Below, one piece after another: positions 1-7,735 of a stretch of 47,791 nucleotides of DNA. Position numbers and translations under genes: made by a program. A model generated the notes under the pieces. The model did no database searches, was not told the origin of the DNA, and worked only from the letters and a program-made list of their open reading frames with translations. Source of the DNA: Planctomycetota bacterium (GTDB taxonomy: Bacteria; Planctomycetota; UBA8108; JACQVS01); assembly GCA_016209605.1 (NCBI GenBank), contig JACQVS010000187.1, positions 1-47,791 of the forward strand. Reading direction: 5' to 3'. Positions within the stretch are counted from its first letter, which is position 1; every line of letters starts with the position of its first letter.

Positions 1-67
1 CCTGCAAGGCGCGAGGCCAGAAGCGATACGGGACGGAGTATCGCTGAGGCCGAGCAACGCCGCAGGG
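1..67. repeat. Long imperfect palindrome (REP-like)
   Basis: Positions 1-67 fold back on themselves almost completely. The core is an 8-bp perfect stem AGCGATAC (22-29) / GTATCGCT (38-45) with an 8-nt loop. Outside it come GGCC/GGCC, then GGCG/CGCC, then CCTGC (1-5) / GCAGG (63-67), separated by 2-3 nt bulges. It has no start codon or reading frame of note. Its left border is the window edge, so it may be longer. It resembles intergenic palindromic repeats found in many copies in some genomes, but no second copy of this type was seen here. Confidence 0.6.
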
Positions 68-114
68 AGGCAAAAGATCCGCTATAACCTTATTTGGAAT
101 TAAGAAAGCGAGCA

Positions 115-131
115 CTAAGTTAATTCGCGGC
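115..131 (+). repeat. Left terminal inverted repeat
   Basis: CTAAGTTAATTCGCGGC at 115-131 is the exact reverse complement of 2322-2338. The match stops on both sides after 17 bases, with only scattered similarity further out. Confidence 0.7.
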
Positions 132-190
132 ACCGGTGTTTGTCCCTCATGATTGATGATCATCGAGAATCCTATACAATTGAACCCTTA

Positions 191-1522
191 ATGATCGTGA
201 TCGCACTCCTGCTTCTGGTTTCGATCCAGGATCCCTTGACGGCCGCCCAGATGGAGGAAGACCTTCGCCAGCTGGCGGACGTCGTTTCGAGAGCCTGGGC
301 CTACGCAGACGACAAGAAGGAGAACTTCGGGGTCGACCTGGAGAAAGTGACCACGGGGCTGGTCAGACGCTTGCCGTCGGTGAAGAACCGCCGCGAATTC
401 GGAACGTTCCTCGAGGAGTTCGTCGCTTCGATGCAGGACGGGCACGCCTTTGTCATAACCCCGGGCGTTTCGGTTTTCGAAGGACGAATGTGGCCGTTCG
501 AGCTGGTCGACGCGAAAGAGGGGATGGTGATCCGGGTGAAGGGGTCGGAGAGAAAAGGAGTTGGGACAGGGGACCTGCTGTTGGCGGTGGACGGAGAGGA
601 GGTGGAAGACCTTGTGGCCCGATGGTCGCGCCGGGTACCGGCATCGACGCCGCCCGCTCGGAGACTCAAGGCCATGCGGCGGATGCGATTCACGTCCGCG
701 GCATCGATCCGGCTTCTGGTGGAACGCCGGGACGGGTCGCGCCAGGAAAGCGTCGTTGATACGACGGAAGCGGCATGGGATGAAGGTCCGAAGAGCATCG
801 CCGTGCGCCGCTTGGACGAGAAGACGTCCATGATGAAGATTCCCTCATTCACGGCCTCCGACTGGCAGGCGTGGATGAAGGCGGACACGCAGGAGGAGCG
901 CGCGAAGCTCCTCAATGACACAGAGGAGGCGATCCGCAAGGCCTTCACGGAGGTAGCGGACAGCCAGGTGATGGTGCTGGACCTGCGCGGCAACGGCGGC
1001 GGCACGGATGCGCTCGGGATCATCGTAGCTCGGTACCTGCTCGCGCCGGACTTCACGTACTTCTCGCTCCAGACTCGGTACTCTCCGGAATTGCTGAAGC
1101 TTCCAGAGTACGCCAAGATGACTGGCCTTCCGAAGGAAGGATGGGATCCCCAAGCCAACCCCTGGAAGCCGCCTGCTGAGGCCGGAATTCAAGCGTATCG
1201 AGGGCGGCTTCTGGTGCTCATGGATGAAGGATGTTTCAGCACGACGGACAACTTCCTGGCGTGCATTGCCAGCCTGCATCCAAACGTGCGCTTCATCGGT
1301 CGGCCGTCAGAAGGGGGCACAGGCGCGCCCCGCGAGTTGGTCACCCTCAAAAACAGCAACGCGCGAGTGACGTTCTGCGTCATGAAGGTGTTCAGCCCGA
1401 AAGGGCGGCTCATCGAAGGGCGCGGGACGAAGCCTCACGTCCAGGTGAAATGGACCAGGGAGGACGTCCTGAAGGGGCGCGACCCGGATCTCGAACAGGC
1501 GCTGAATGAGGCGCGGCGATAG
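191..1522 (+). CDS. S41 family peptidase, exported
   Basis: Predicted serine protease of the S41 (tricorn core / C-terminal processing) family, probably secreted. The ATG at 191 gives a hydrophobic N-terminus (MIVIALLLLVSIQ) that fits a signal peptide; in-frame TTG 140 and ATG 149 would only add a hydrophilic lead. A PDZ-like stretch (roughly residues 75-170, with GDLLLAVDGEEV) is followed by the S41 core: DLRGNGGG near residue 264 and the nucleophile region GCFSTTDNF, where Ser350 is the likely catalytic serine. The Lys of the Ser-Lys dyad of CtpA-type enzymes is not obvious in the following GRPSEGGTGAPR, so it is closer to the tricorn/retinol-binding-protein type. The gene lies inside the inverted-repeat element and looks intact, unlike the transposase behind it. 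Confidence 0.8.
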   Translation: MIVIALLLLVSIQDPLTAAQMEEDLRQLADVVSRAWAYADDKKENFGVDLEKVTTGLVRRLPSVKNRREFGTFLEEFVASMQDGHAFVITPGVSVFEGRMWPFELVDAKEGMVIRVKGSERKGVGTGDLLLAVDGEEVEDLVARWSRRVPASTPPARRLKAMRRMRFTSAASIRLLVERRDGSRQESVVDTTEAAWDEGPKSIAVRRLDEKTSMMKIPSFTASDWQAWMKADTQEERAKLLNDTEEAIRKAFTEVADSQVMVLDLRGNGGGTDALGIIVARYLLAPDFTYFSLQTRYSPELLKLPEYAKMTGLPKEGWDPQANPWKPPAEAGIQAYRGRLLVLMDEGCFSTTDNFLACIASLHPNVRFIGRPSEGGTGAPRELVTLKNSNARVTFCVMKVFSPKGRLIEGRGTKPHVQVKWTREDVLKGRDPDLEQALNEARR

Positions 1523-1713
1523 GAACCAAGACAGAGACATCGCGTAGAGGCCAGGCATACGATCTTTTGATCGCAGCAGGTCCAAGGGATTGTCTGTCCG
1601 AGTGGGCCGGTTCTTTCAAAAGCGGGTCCGAAACTACACCGAACGTGCCATAATCCCGATTCGTCGGCCTTGCCGTGGGAGAGCGGCAGGGGCCGTGGAG
1701 AGAGAGGGGGCCT

Positions 1714-2338
1714 ATGGCAAGGGGACAGAATGACTCTGTCCGTGTAAACCTGAGCCGGACGCTGGAGTTGCTTATCCAGCACGTCACCCAGGCGTTGTGA
1801 GAGTCCACCTTCCGCGATGTTAGAACTCACCAGCAGCAACGACAGTGGAGCCTTTGGAGGGTCGTCCAGTTCTGGATGGCGGGCATCCTGAGGGCTCCGC
1901 CAAGCCTGAGCCACGCGCTGGTGTCTGAAGGAAGTCCTCAATCTGAATCGATTCTATCCGGCGAATCCCAACGCGGTGGCCATGCAGGTGTACGCCGGAG
2001 CCTTGGTGTACACGGCGATGCGGGTCGCACAGGGTGAGGTCGCTCAAGAGACGGGAATCGAACCCGAGGAGATTTCCCCGGCGAAGTTTTTCTCGAAGAT
2101 GGCGGCGGCGTGCTACGTGTATGTGGTAGGTGAGCACATGATTTCCGAAATGATCGGGCTGAATCCCGGAAGGCGACTCAAGAGACCGAGTTGGAAAGGT
2201 CGCCGATGCGCCTCCGTCCCACTGGACGCGATCCGACTGGAGCGGCGCAGCGAACACCGCCGTCGCCGCCGTTTCTGCAAGGCTCGTCGTCACTGGAAAT
2301 CGTTCACGCATATTCGTGGAGGCCGCGAATTAACTTAG
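1714..2338 (+). pseudogene. DDE transposase (IS4-like) remnant, internally deleted
   Basis: The N-terminal part starts at ATG 1714 (MARGQNDSVRVNLSRTLELL), meets an in-frame TGA at 1798-1800, and the same frame continues as ESTFRDVRTHQQQRQW to about position 1920. From about 1925 the reading jumps to another frame: LKEVLNLNRFYPANPNAVAM, then QVYAGALVYTAMRVAQGE, ISPAKFFSKMAAACYVYV and a basic tail ending GGRELT. This is the usual C-terminus of this transposase group, in which a WQVEVAF(K/R) x LK segment precedes LNRFY. Roughly the central two thirds, including the DDE catalytic domain, are missing. The stop TAG (2336-2338) is part of the right terminal repeat. Family assignment is from memory of the motif style; the family name is less sure than the pseudogene status. 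Confidence 0.75.
2322..2338 (-). repeat. Right terminal inverted repeat
   Basis: Exact inverted copy of 115-131. It contains the last codons and stop of the transposase remnant, and an unrelated reading frame opens directly behind it at 2339. Confidence 0.7.
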
Positions 2339-3269
2339 CGGCGATGGGCCTTAGCCACTTTCAATGGAATGGAATTGTTTCTCAACGACGGCGCTGCGTT
2401 TTCCGCCCGTCTCGTAGGGGAATTCAATGGGGGCAGCTACGACCTGGCGCTGGCAGACGTCAATGATGACGCACGTCTCGATGTGGTGATGATCACCTAT
2501 GAGAATGGCATCATCGTGCTTTTTGGAGAGGGAAATGGAAACTTCAGCGAGCGGGCAATCATATTACCAGCGAGTGATTTCCGCGCGTTGAGGATCGACG
2601 ATATGAACGGCGACCGACGGCCAGATATCCTGGCCTCGGATAACGCCACGAGAAGCATCGTCCTCCTGACAAACTCCGGCGAGGGAAAATTCCAGAAGTG
2701 GGCTGAAATTCATCAGGTTTTGTCCGGGGTATTCGCCAACGGCGATTTAGATGGGGACGGAAACAACGATGTGGCCAGTGGTGAGGAAGGCCGTATCGCA
2801 TTGTACCTTTCAAATGGGAAGGGAACATTCCAGAAGGAACGGATCCTTCCATTGGGATCATCGATCTATGACCTCGAAGCGCGAGACCTGGATGGTGACG
2901 ATGATTATCAACGTGACAGCCTCAGCTTCGATGGATAAAAATGCGAATGACGTTCCAGATGAATGTGAGAGAGAATTGTTTCACCGCGGCGACCCGAACA
3001 ACGATGGGGATATGGATGTGTCTGATGCGATCTTCTTGTTGAGATTTCTTTATCTCGACAGTATAGAGCCAGCTTGTTTGGAATCTGCTGATGTGAACAA
3101 TGACGGTCTGATTGAATTACAGGATAGTATCAACATTTTAAATTTCGTCTTTAAAGGCAACGTCCAGTTCGCGGACCCCGGGCCCCTGTTCAGGAGTTGC
3201 GGACCGGATTCCGATGATCCTGGTTCGCCCGCCCACTTGGGTTGTGAAGCTTACGATCATTGTTTGTGA
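2339..3269 (+). pseudogene. FG-GAP/VCBS repeat protein with dockerin-like tail, 5'-truncated and frameshifted
   Basis: The frame is open from the first base after the transposon end (2339; first ATG 2369) and encodes three to four FG-GAP-type repeats with calcium-binding DxNxDGxxD loops (DVNDDARLDVV, DMNGDRRPDIL, DLDGDGNNDVA), the style of secreted beta-propeller proteins. No signal peptide remains. At about 2905 an extra T breaks the frame: dropping one base turns DGDDDYQRDS into DGDDDINVTASASMDKNANDVPDECE, which joins smoothly to the +1 frame ending at 3269. That frame carries a dockerin-like pair, RGDPNNDGDMDVSDAIFLLRF and SADVNNDGLIELQDSINILNF. So this is one gene that lost its 5' end at the element border and has a 1-nt insertion; a sequencing error cannot be excluded for the latter. 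Confidence 0.7.
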
Positions 3270-3400
3270 ATCTCAATCTGTATTGGTTTTTTTTCTCGCA
3301 TCGTCCCTGCCGCGCCGTTATCCTTTCCTCCGCCTGCTTCGATCCTGCCAGTTCTTTCCGAGCCTGCTCCCGGCGATACCTGCCCGAGAAAGGCCCGATC

Positions 3401-3607
3401 ATGCCCCGTTCCGCTTCCTGCAACTCTTTCCAGCTCCGCGCCCTCACCTCGATTTCCGGCGACCTCTACTGCCGCTTGAACTCCCTCCGCCAGCGCCTGG
3501 AGGAGCGGCTGAAAATCCCGATCAGCGAGCCCGAGCTCCTCGATTACATCTGCGAGAAGGCCATTGAAAAGCTAGAGGACTGGGAAGCCCGGAGGCCGCC
3601 GCGTTGA
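3401..3607 (+). CDS. Small hypothetical protein (68 aa)
   Basis: Not recognised. ATG 3401 is preceded by a plausible ribosome-binding stretch (GAGAAAGG). The product begins MPRSASCNSFQLRALT and has a helical, charged C-terminal half (RQRLEERLKIPISEPELLDYICEKAIEKLEDWE). It has no signal peptide or membrane segment. The same frame extends upstream to 3260, but that part is low-complexity and does not look coding. It sits alone between the FG-GAP remnant and the dockerin-like gene. Confidence 0.45.
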   Translation: MPRSASCNSFQLRALTSISGDLYCRLNSLRQRLEERLKIPISEPELLDYICEKAIEKLEDWEARRPPR

Positions 3608-3720
3608 GAGCCTTCGGGCGGCCAGGGGCTGGAAATGCGGCCGCGCCGATGGGATGATAGATGCCGTCATGGATTAGATGCCTTGTCAAAGAACGGGTCT
3701 CGACGAACGAGGTGATCGGC

Positions 3721-4581
3721 ATGGTCTCAAACAGCAAGAAGTCACGGCGGGGCGGCCGCGGATGGCAGGACCTATTGATTTGGACGCTCCTGGTCGCTCC
3801 TGCCCTCCCGGCGCAGGCGCTCGATCCACCGCCGCGCCTGGCGGCGGGGCCGCTGCCGGAGGGGAACATCGCCTTCGGCGACCGGCTGGAGCTGCCGGTT
3901 GTCCTCGAGGCCGCGGTCGAGCGCTTCCAGGCGGTTCAGTTCGGCGCCGAGGCCGACGCCGGGCTGGTGCTGCAGTTCGCCTTCACGGACGAGTTGCGGC
4001 GGCGGAGCGACCTGGAGGCTTTCGTCTCGCGGGTGCTGGACAGCCACCGGCTGCTCGCCGGAATCGGGCACTTCGGCTTCACCGGCCCCGGAGCGCCGAT
4101 TCCCATGAACGCTGGAAAAATCCGCCTCGGCACCCTTTTTGTCCAGGTTGTCGAGCCGAGCATCCAGCCCTTGGAGCAAAGAATCCGCCTGGGGGAGTGC
4201 CGGTGCCTGAGCCCGGAGTCAGCCGATCCGGCCTTCATCGACCTCGGCGGCGGCCTCAGGGCGGCGCTCGAGCCCGCGGTCGTGAGCTTGAGCATTCAAG
4301 ATGACCCGTTCGTGCGCGGCGATGCCAATCGCGACGGCCTGGTCGACGTCGCCGATCCCATCATGACGCTGATCCAGATCTTCCTCCGCTCCGACCCGCC
4401 AGCGGCGATCCCTTGCCACGATGCCCTCGATGCCAACGATGACGGCACAGCCGATGTCAGCGACGCCATCTACGCGCTCGAATTTCTCTTCATTGGCAAG
4501 CCGCCGCCCCAGCCCCCGTACCCCGGCCGCGGCCCCGATCCGACCATCGACATCCTCCATTGCAGGCATTACGATCCATGA
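3721..4581 (+). CDS. Secreted protein with beta-rich domain and C-terminal dockerin-like repeats
   Basis: ATG 3721 gives a signal peptide (basic MVSNSKKSRRGGRGW, then DLLIWTLLVAPALPAQA); the upstream ATG 3661 is less likely. Residues about 40-190 hold a beta-rich stretch (RLELPVVLEAAVERFQAVQFGAE, then FAFTDELRR) that recalls cohesin-like or PEP-CTERM-neighbour beta-sandwich domains, without a firm family. The C-terminal 80 residues carry two EF-hand-like loops, RGDANRDGLVDVADPI and DALDANDDGTADVSDAI, each followed by a hydrophobic helix, then PPYPGRGPDPT: the dockerin-like module shared with four other genes in this window. Its stop overlaps the start of the GH116 gene (ATGA), so the two are translationally coupled. 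Function unknown beyond being exported and probably surface-bound. Confidence 0.7.
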   Translation: MVSNSKKSRRGGRGWQDLLIWTLLVAPALPAQALDPPPRLAAGPLPEGNIAFGDRLELPVVLEAAVERFQAVQFGAEADAGLVLQFAFTDELRRRSDLEAFVSRVLDSHRLLAGIGHFGFTGPGAPIPMNAGKIRLGTLFVQVVEPSIQPLEQRIRLGECRCLSPESADPAFIDLGGGLRAALEPAVVSLSIQDDPFVRGDANRDGLVDVADPIMTLIQIFLRSDPPAAIPCHDALDANDDGTADVSDAIYALEFLFIGKPPPQPPYPGRGPDPTIDILHCRHYDP

Positions 4582-7500
4582 ACGAATTCAAAAAGCCCTC
4601 CTCCCGTCCGTCCGGCCCATCCCGGCTTCCCGTTCCGCCAAACCTCCTGCCGCGGCGCGACTTCCTCAAGATCGCCGGCGGCAGCCTGGCGGCGCTGCCG
4701 GCCGTGGCGGGTCCCTTTTTCGCCGCCGATCTGCCCCTCGCCAAGATCGAACACTTCGTTCCCGAGGATAAAAAGCTCCGCCCCGAGTGGGTGAAGGCGC
4801 TTTTCCAAAAGGGGGAGCGCCGGGTCTTCCGCGGCGAGGCCTTGAAGACCATCGGCATGCCGGTGGGGGGGATCTGCGCCGGCCAGGTCTACCTGGGCGG
4901 CGACGGTCGCCTCTACCACTGGGACATCTTCAACCAGCACAACTTCTCCGGCTACGGCGCCACCAATTACGAATACCGCACGCCGCAGTCGCCGCTCGCG
5001 CAGGGATTTTCCCTGATCGTCGAAGAAGAAGGCAAGAAGGCCACGATCAGCCAGCTCACCCGCGCCACCGAGCATACCGCTTTCATCGGCGAATACCCCA
5101 TCGGCCTGGTTAGCTTCAACGCCCCCACGGACCCTTTGCAGGTGACCCTGGAGGCCTTCTCCCCGTTCATCCCTCTGAACACCGTGGACTCGGCCCTGCC
5201 GGCGACCATCCTCAGCTTCACCCTTGAAAACCGCGGCGAGCGGGAAGTGAAGGCCGCGCTCCTGGGCGAGCTCGAAAACGCCGTTTGCCTCCACAGCTCG
5301 AAGGAGCTCCCCGGCGTGCGTGGCAACCAGGTCCACCGGCGCCCCGGCTTGACCTTCCTGGAGAGCTCGGCAGCGCCGCCCCCTCCGGGCCGGGAGAAGC
5401 CGGAGAGCCCGCCGGAGGTTTTCGCCGACTTTGAAGGGGAGGATTATGGCGACTGGACGGTCGAGGGGGAAGCCTTCGGCAAGAGGCCGGCGAAGGGGAC
5501 GCTCCCCAACCAGCAGGAGGTGAGCGGTTTCCGGGGGAAGGGCCTGGTCAACACCTTCTTGAACGGCGATGGCCCTCGCGGCCAGCTGACCTCGCCGGAG
5601 TTCGAGATCAAGCGGCCCTTCATCAACTTCCTCGTGGGCGGCGGCGGCCACGCCGGGAAGACCTGCATCGACCTCCTCGTCGATGGTAAAACCGCGCGCA
5701 CCGCCGCGGGGAAGGACAACGAGCGGCTCGCCTGGTCGAGCTGGGAGGTCCGCGAGCTGATCGGCAAGAAGGCGAGGATCGAGATCGCCGACCGGGAAAG
5801 CGGCGGCTGGGGGCACATCAACATCGACCAGATCGAGTTCGCCGACCGGCCGCACCCGAGCCGCAGCGGGCCGCTCTCGGCGCAGAACGACTTCGGCACC
5901 ATGGGGCTCGGGCTTCTGGGAAGCGCCGATGGGGTGGAGGCCGACGCCTCCAAGGAAATTCACGGGGCCCCCAGGGATGCCGCCAACAAGCCTTTCGGCG
6001 AGCGGCTGGTGGGCTCTCTGGGAAAACGGCTGGCCCTCAAGCCCGGGGAGAAGCGAACCATCGTTTTCCTCGTGATCTGGTGCTTCCCCAACCATCCCCG
6101 CGGCCAGGCCTATGCCAACCGTTTCTCGAGCGCCCTGGCGGTGGCGGAGTACATCGAGAAGAACCTGGAGCTCCTGGTGAAGGAGACCCGGCTCTGGCGC
6201 GACACCTACTACGACTCGACCCTGCCTTACTGGCTTCTCAACCGCCTGCACGCGCCGGTCTCCACCCTCGCCACCACGACGGTGCAGTGGTGGAAGAACG
6301 GCCAGTTCTGGGCGTGGGAGGGGGTGGGGTGCTGCCACGGCACCTGCGCCCACGTCTGGAACTACGAGCACGCCATGGCGCGGCTCTTTCCGGAGCTCGA
6401 GCGCAGCGTGCGGGAGATGCAGGACTTCGGCATGGGCTTCGACGCCGCGACCGGCCTGGTCGGCTTCCGCGGTGGCCGCGAGTACGCCGCCGACGGCCAG
6501 TGCGGCACCATCCTCAAGGCCTACCGCGAGCACCTGGTCTCGGCGGACGAGGGCTTCCTCAAGCGCAACTGGCCCTCGATCAAGAAGGCCATGGAGTTCA
6601 TCCTCCGCCAGGACGGCAACGGCGACGGCCTCATCGAGAACTCCCAGCACAACACCTACGACATCAACTTCGAAGGCCCCAACACCTTCGTCGGCTCGCT
6701 TTACCTCGCCGCCCTCCGCGCCGGCGAGGAAATGGCGAAGCGCGCGGGCGAGGCCGACTTCGCCGCCCGCCTGCGCCGGGTCTTCGAGAGCGGCTCGAAG
6801 CTCAGCATGGAGCGGCTCTATAACGGCGAGCACTTCATTCAAGTCGTCGACCAGAAGAAGCACCCGCAGAACCAGTACGGCGAGGGCTGCCTCTCCGATC
6901 AGCTCTTCGGCCAGGGCTGGGCGCATCAGCTCGGACTCGGCTACCTTTACCCGAGGGAGGCGGTTCACCAGGCCCTGCGGTCGATTTACAAATACAACTG
7001 GACGCCGGACGTCGGCCCCCACAACGCCGCCCACCGGCCGGAGCGCTGGTTCGCCCGCCCCGGCGAGGCGGGGCTCTTCACCTGCACCTGGCCGAAGTCG
7101 GAGTACTTGAAAGAGGGGGTGCGCTACCGCGAGGAGGTCTGGACCGGCATCGAGTACCAGGTGGCGGGGCATCTCCTCTACGAAGGCTACCTCACCGAGG
7201 GGCTGGCCCTCATCCGCGGCGTCGACGAGCGCTACGACGGCGCCAAGCACAATCCCTTCAACGAGGTGGAGTGCGGCGATCACTACGCCCGCGCCCTGGC
7301 GAGCTGGGGCTGCCTCCTCGCCCTCGAGGGCTTCGAGCATGACGGCCCCGCCGGCCGGATCGGCTTCGCCCCGCGCCTCGCCCCCGAGGACTTCCGCGCC
7401 GCCTTCACCGCCGCGGCCGGCTGGGGGACTTTCGGCCAGAAGCGCTCGGAAGGCGAACAATTGAATTCCCTGAGGCTGCGGTGGGGGAGCTTGCGCTTGC

Positions 7501-7682
7501 GGGAGGTCGATCTCGAGCTGCCGCCGGCGCTGAGCGGCAAGGCGGCCCCGGCGGCGGCTTTGAACGGCCAGGCCGTGGCGGCTCGGGCTGAATCGAGGGG
7601 CGATGGCAAGGTGGCGGTGCATCTGGAAAGCGAGGTGAACTTACGAGCCGGCGACACGTTGACCATCACTTTCAAAAGCTAG
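4578..7682 (+). CDS. GH116 family glucosidase (bile-acid beta-glucosidase/GBA2-like), Tat-exported
   Basis: Predicted glycoside hydrolase of family 116 acting on beta-glucosides or related glycoconjugates outside the cytoplasm. ATG 4578 overlaps the previous stop; the ATG at 4560-frame is only an in-frame extension. A twin-arginine signal RRDFLKIAGGSLAALPAVAG lies at residues 33-52. The N-terminal beta-sandwich (GMPVGGICAGQVYLGGDGRLYHWDIFNQ) and the C-terminal alpha/alpha barrel are typical. The acid/base Asp is probably in HNTYDINFEGPNTFVGSLYL, and the nucleophile Glu in FWAWEGVGCC or the nearby NYEHAM; these are alignments by eye. Between about residues 280 and 435 an extra jelly-roll of the kind seen in GH32-associated domains is inserted (FADFEGEDYGDW to GGWGHINIDQIEF). 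At 1034 residues it is long for GH116 because of this insert. It heads a glycosidase pair with the next gene. Confidence 0.85.
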   Translation: MNEFKKPSSRPSGPSRLPVPPNLLPRRDFLKIAGGSLAALPAVAGPFFAADLPLAKIEHFVPEDKKLRPEWVKALFQKGERRVFRGEALKTIGMPVGGICAGQVYLGGDGRLYHWDIFNQHNFSGYGATNYEYRTPQSPLAQGFSLIVEEEGKKATISQLTRATEHTAFIGEYPIGLVSFNAPTDPLQVTLEAFSPFIPLNTVDSALPATILSFTLENRGEREVKAALLGELENAVCLHSSKELPGVRGNQVHRRPGLTFLESSAAPPPPGREKPESPPEVFADFEGEDYGDWTVEGEAFGKRPAKGTLPNQQEVSGFRGKGLVNTFLNGDGPRGQLTSPEFEIKRPFINFLVGGGGHAGKTCIDLLVDGKTARTAAGKDNERLAWSSWEVRELIGKKARIEIADRESGGWGHINIDQIEFADRPHPSRSGPLSAQNDFGTMGLGLLGSADGVEADASKEIHGAPRDAANKPFGERLVGSLGKRLALKPGEKRTIVFLVIWCFPNHPRGQAYANRFSSALAVAEYIEKNLELLVKETRLWRDTYYDSTLPYWLLNRLHAPVSTLATTTVQWWKNGQFWAWEGVGCCHGTCAHVWNYEHAMARLFPELERSVREMQDFGMGFDAATGLVGFRGGREYAADGQCGTILKAYREHLVSADEGFLKRNWPSIKKAMEFILRQDGNGDGLIENSQHNTYDINFEGPNTFVGSLYLAALRAGEEMAKRAGEADFAARLRRVFESGSKLSMERLYNGEHFIQVVDQKKHPQNQYGEGCLSDQLFGQGWAHQLGLGYLYPREAVHQALRSIYKYNWTPDVGPHNAAHRPERWFARPGEAGLFTCTWPKSEYLKEGVRYREEVWTGIEYQVAGHLLYEGYLTEGLALIRGVDERYDGAKHNPFNEVECGDHYARALASWGCLLALEGFEHDGPAGRIGFAPRLAPEDFRAAFTAAAGWGTFGQKRSEGEQLNSLRLRWGSLRLREVDLELPPALSGKAAPAAALNGQAVAARAESRGDGKVAVHLESEVNLRAGDTLTITFKS

Positions 7683-7687
7683 AGACC

Positions 7688-7718
7688 GCGACCAAGTTTT
7701 TAATAAAAACCTGGTCGC
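7688..7718 (+). terminator. Hairpin between GH116 and the next gene (possible terminator or leader structure)
   Basis: Stem 7688-7701 pairs with 7705-7718 over 14 bp with a single A/C mismatch and a 3-nt loop: GCGACCA/TGGTCGC outside, GTTTTT/AAAAAC inside. The T-run sits in the stem instead of after it, so it is not a classic intrinsic terminator. It overlaps the codons that would encode the missing signal peptide of the next gene. Confidence 0.4.
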
Positions 7719-7735
7719 TGTTCCTGGTTCTTGGT

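Larger units (their letters stand above)
115..2338 (+). mobile_element. Degraded DDE-transposon with an S41 peptidase passenger
   Basis: The segment is bounded by a 17-bp perfect inverted repeat (115-131 and 2322-2338). The transposase remnant reads to a TAG stop that lies inside the right repeat, as is common in compact insertion sequences. Between the left repeat and the transposase remnant sits a complete S41 peptidase gene whose start is only 17-60 nt from the left repeat. The 190 bp between the two genes (1523-1713) show no further gene. No clear target-site duplication is visible just outside the repeats, so the borders may be older or shifted. The element cannot move by itself because the transposase core is missing. 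That it moved as a unit is inference. Confidence 0.55.

Noticed and set aside
1..67. CRISPR repeat or tRNA
   Set aside because: A single palindrome with no regular spacers and no cloverleaf with CCA or T-loop; treated as a REP-like repeat.
1410..1941. Minus-strand frames between the peptidase and transposase
   Set aside because: They overlap the transposase N-terminal part and have no motif; shadow frames.
4569..7622. Minus-strand open frame of 1017 codons
   Set aside because: It lies opposite the GH116 gene and has the low-complexity Arg/Ala/Gly/Leu composition of an antisense shadow in G+C-rich DNA; the plus strand carries clear family motifs.
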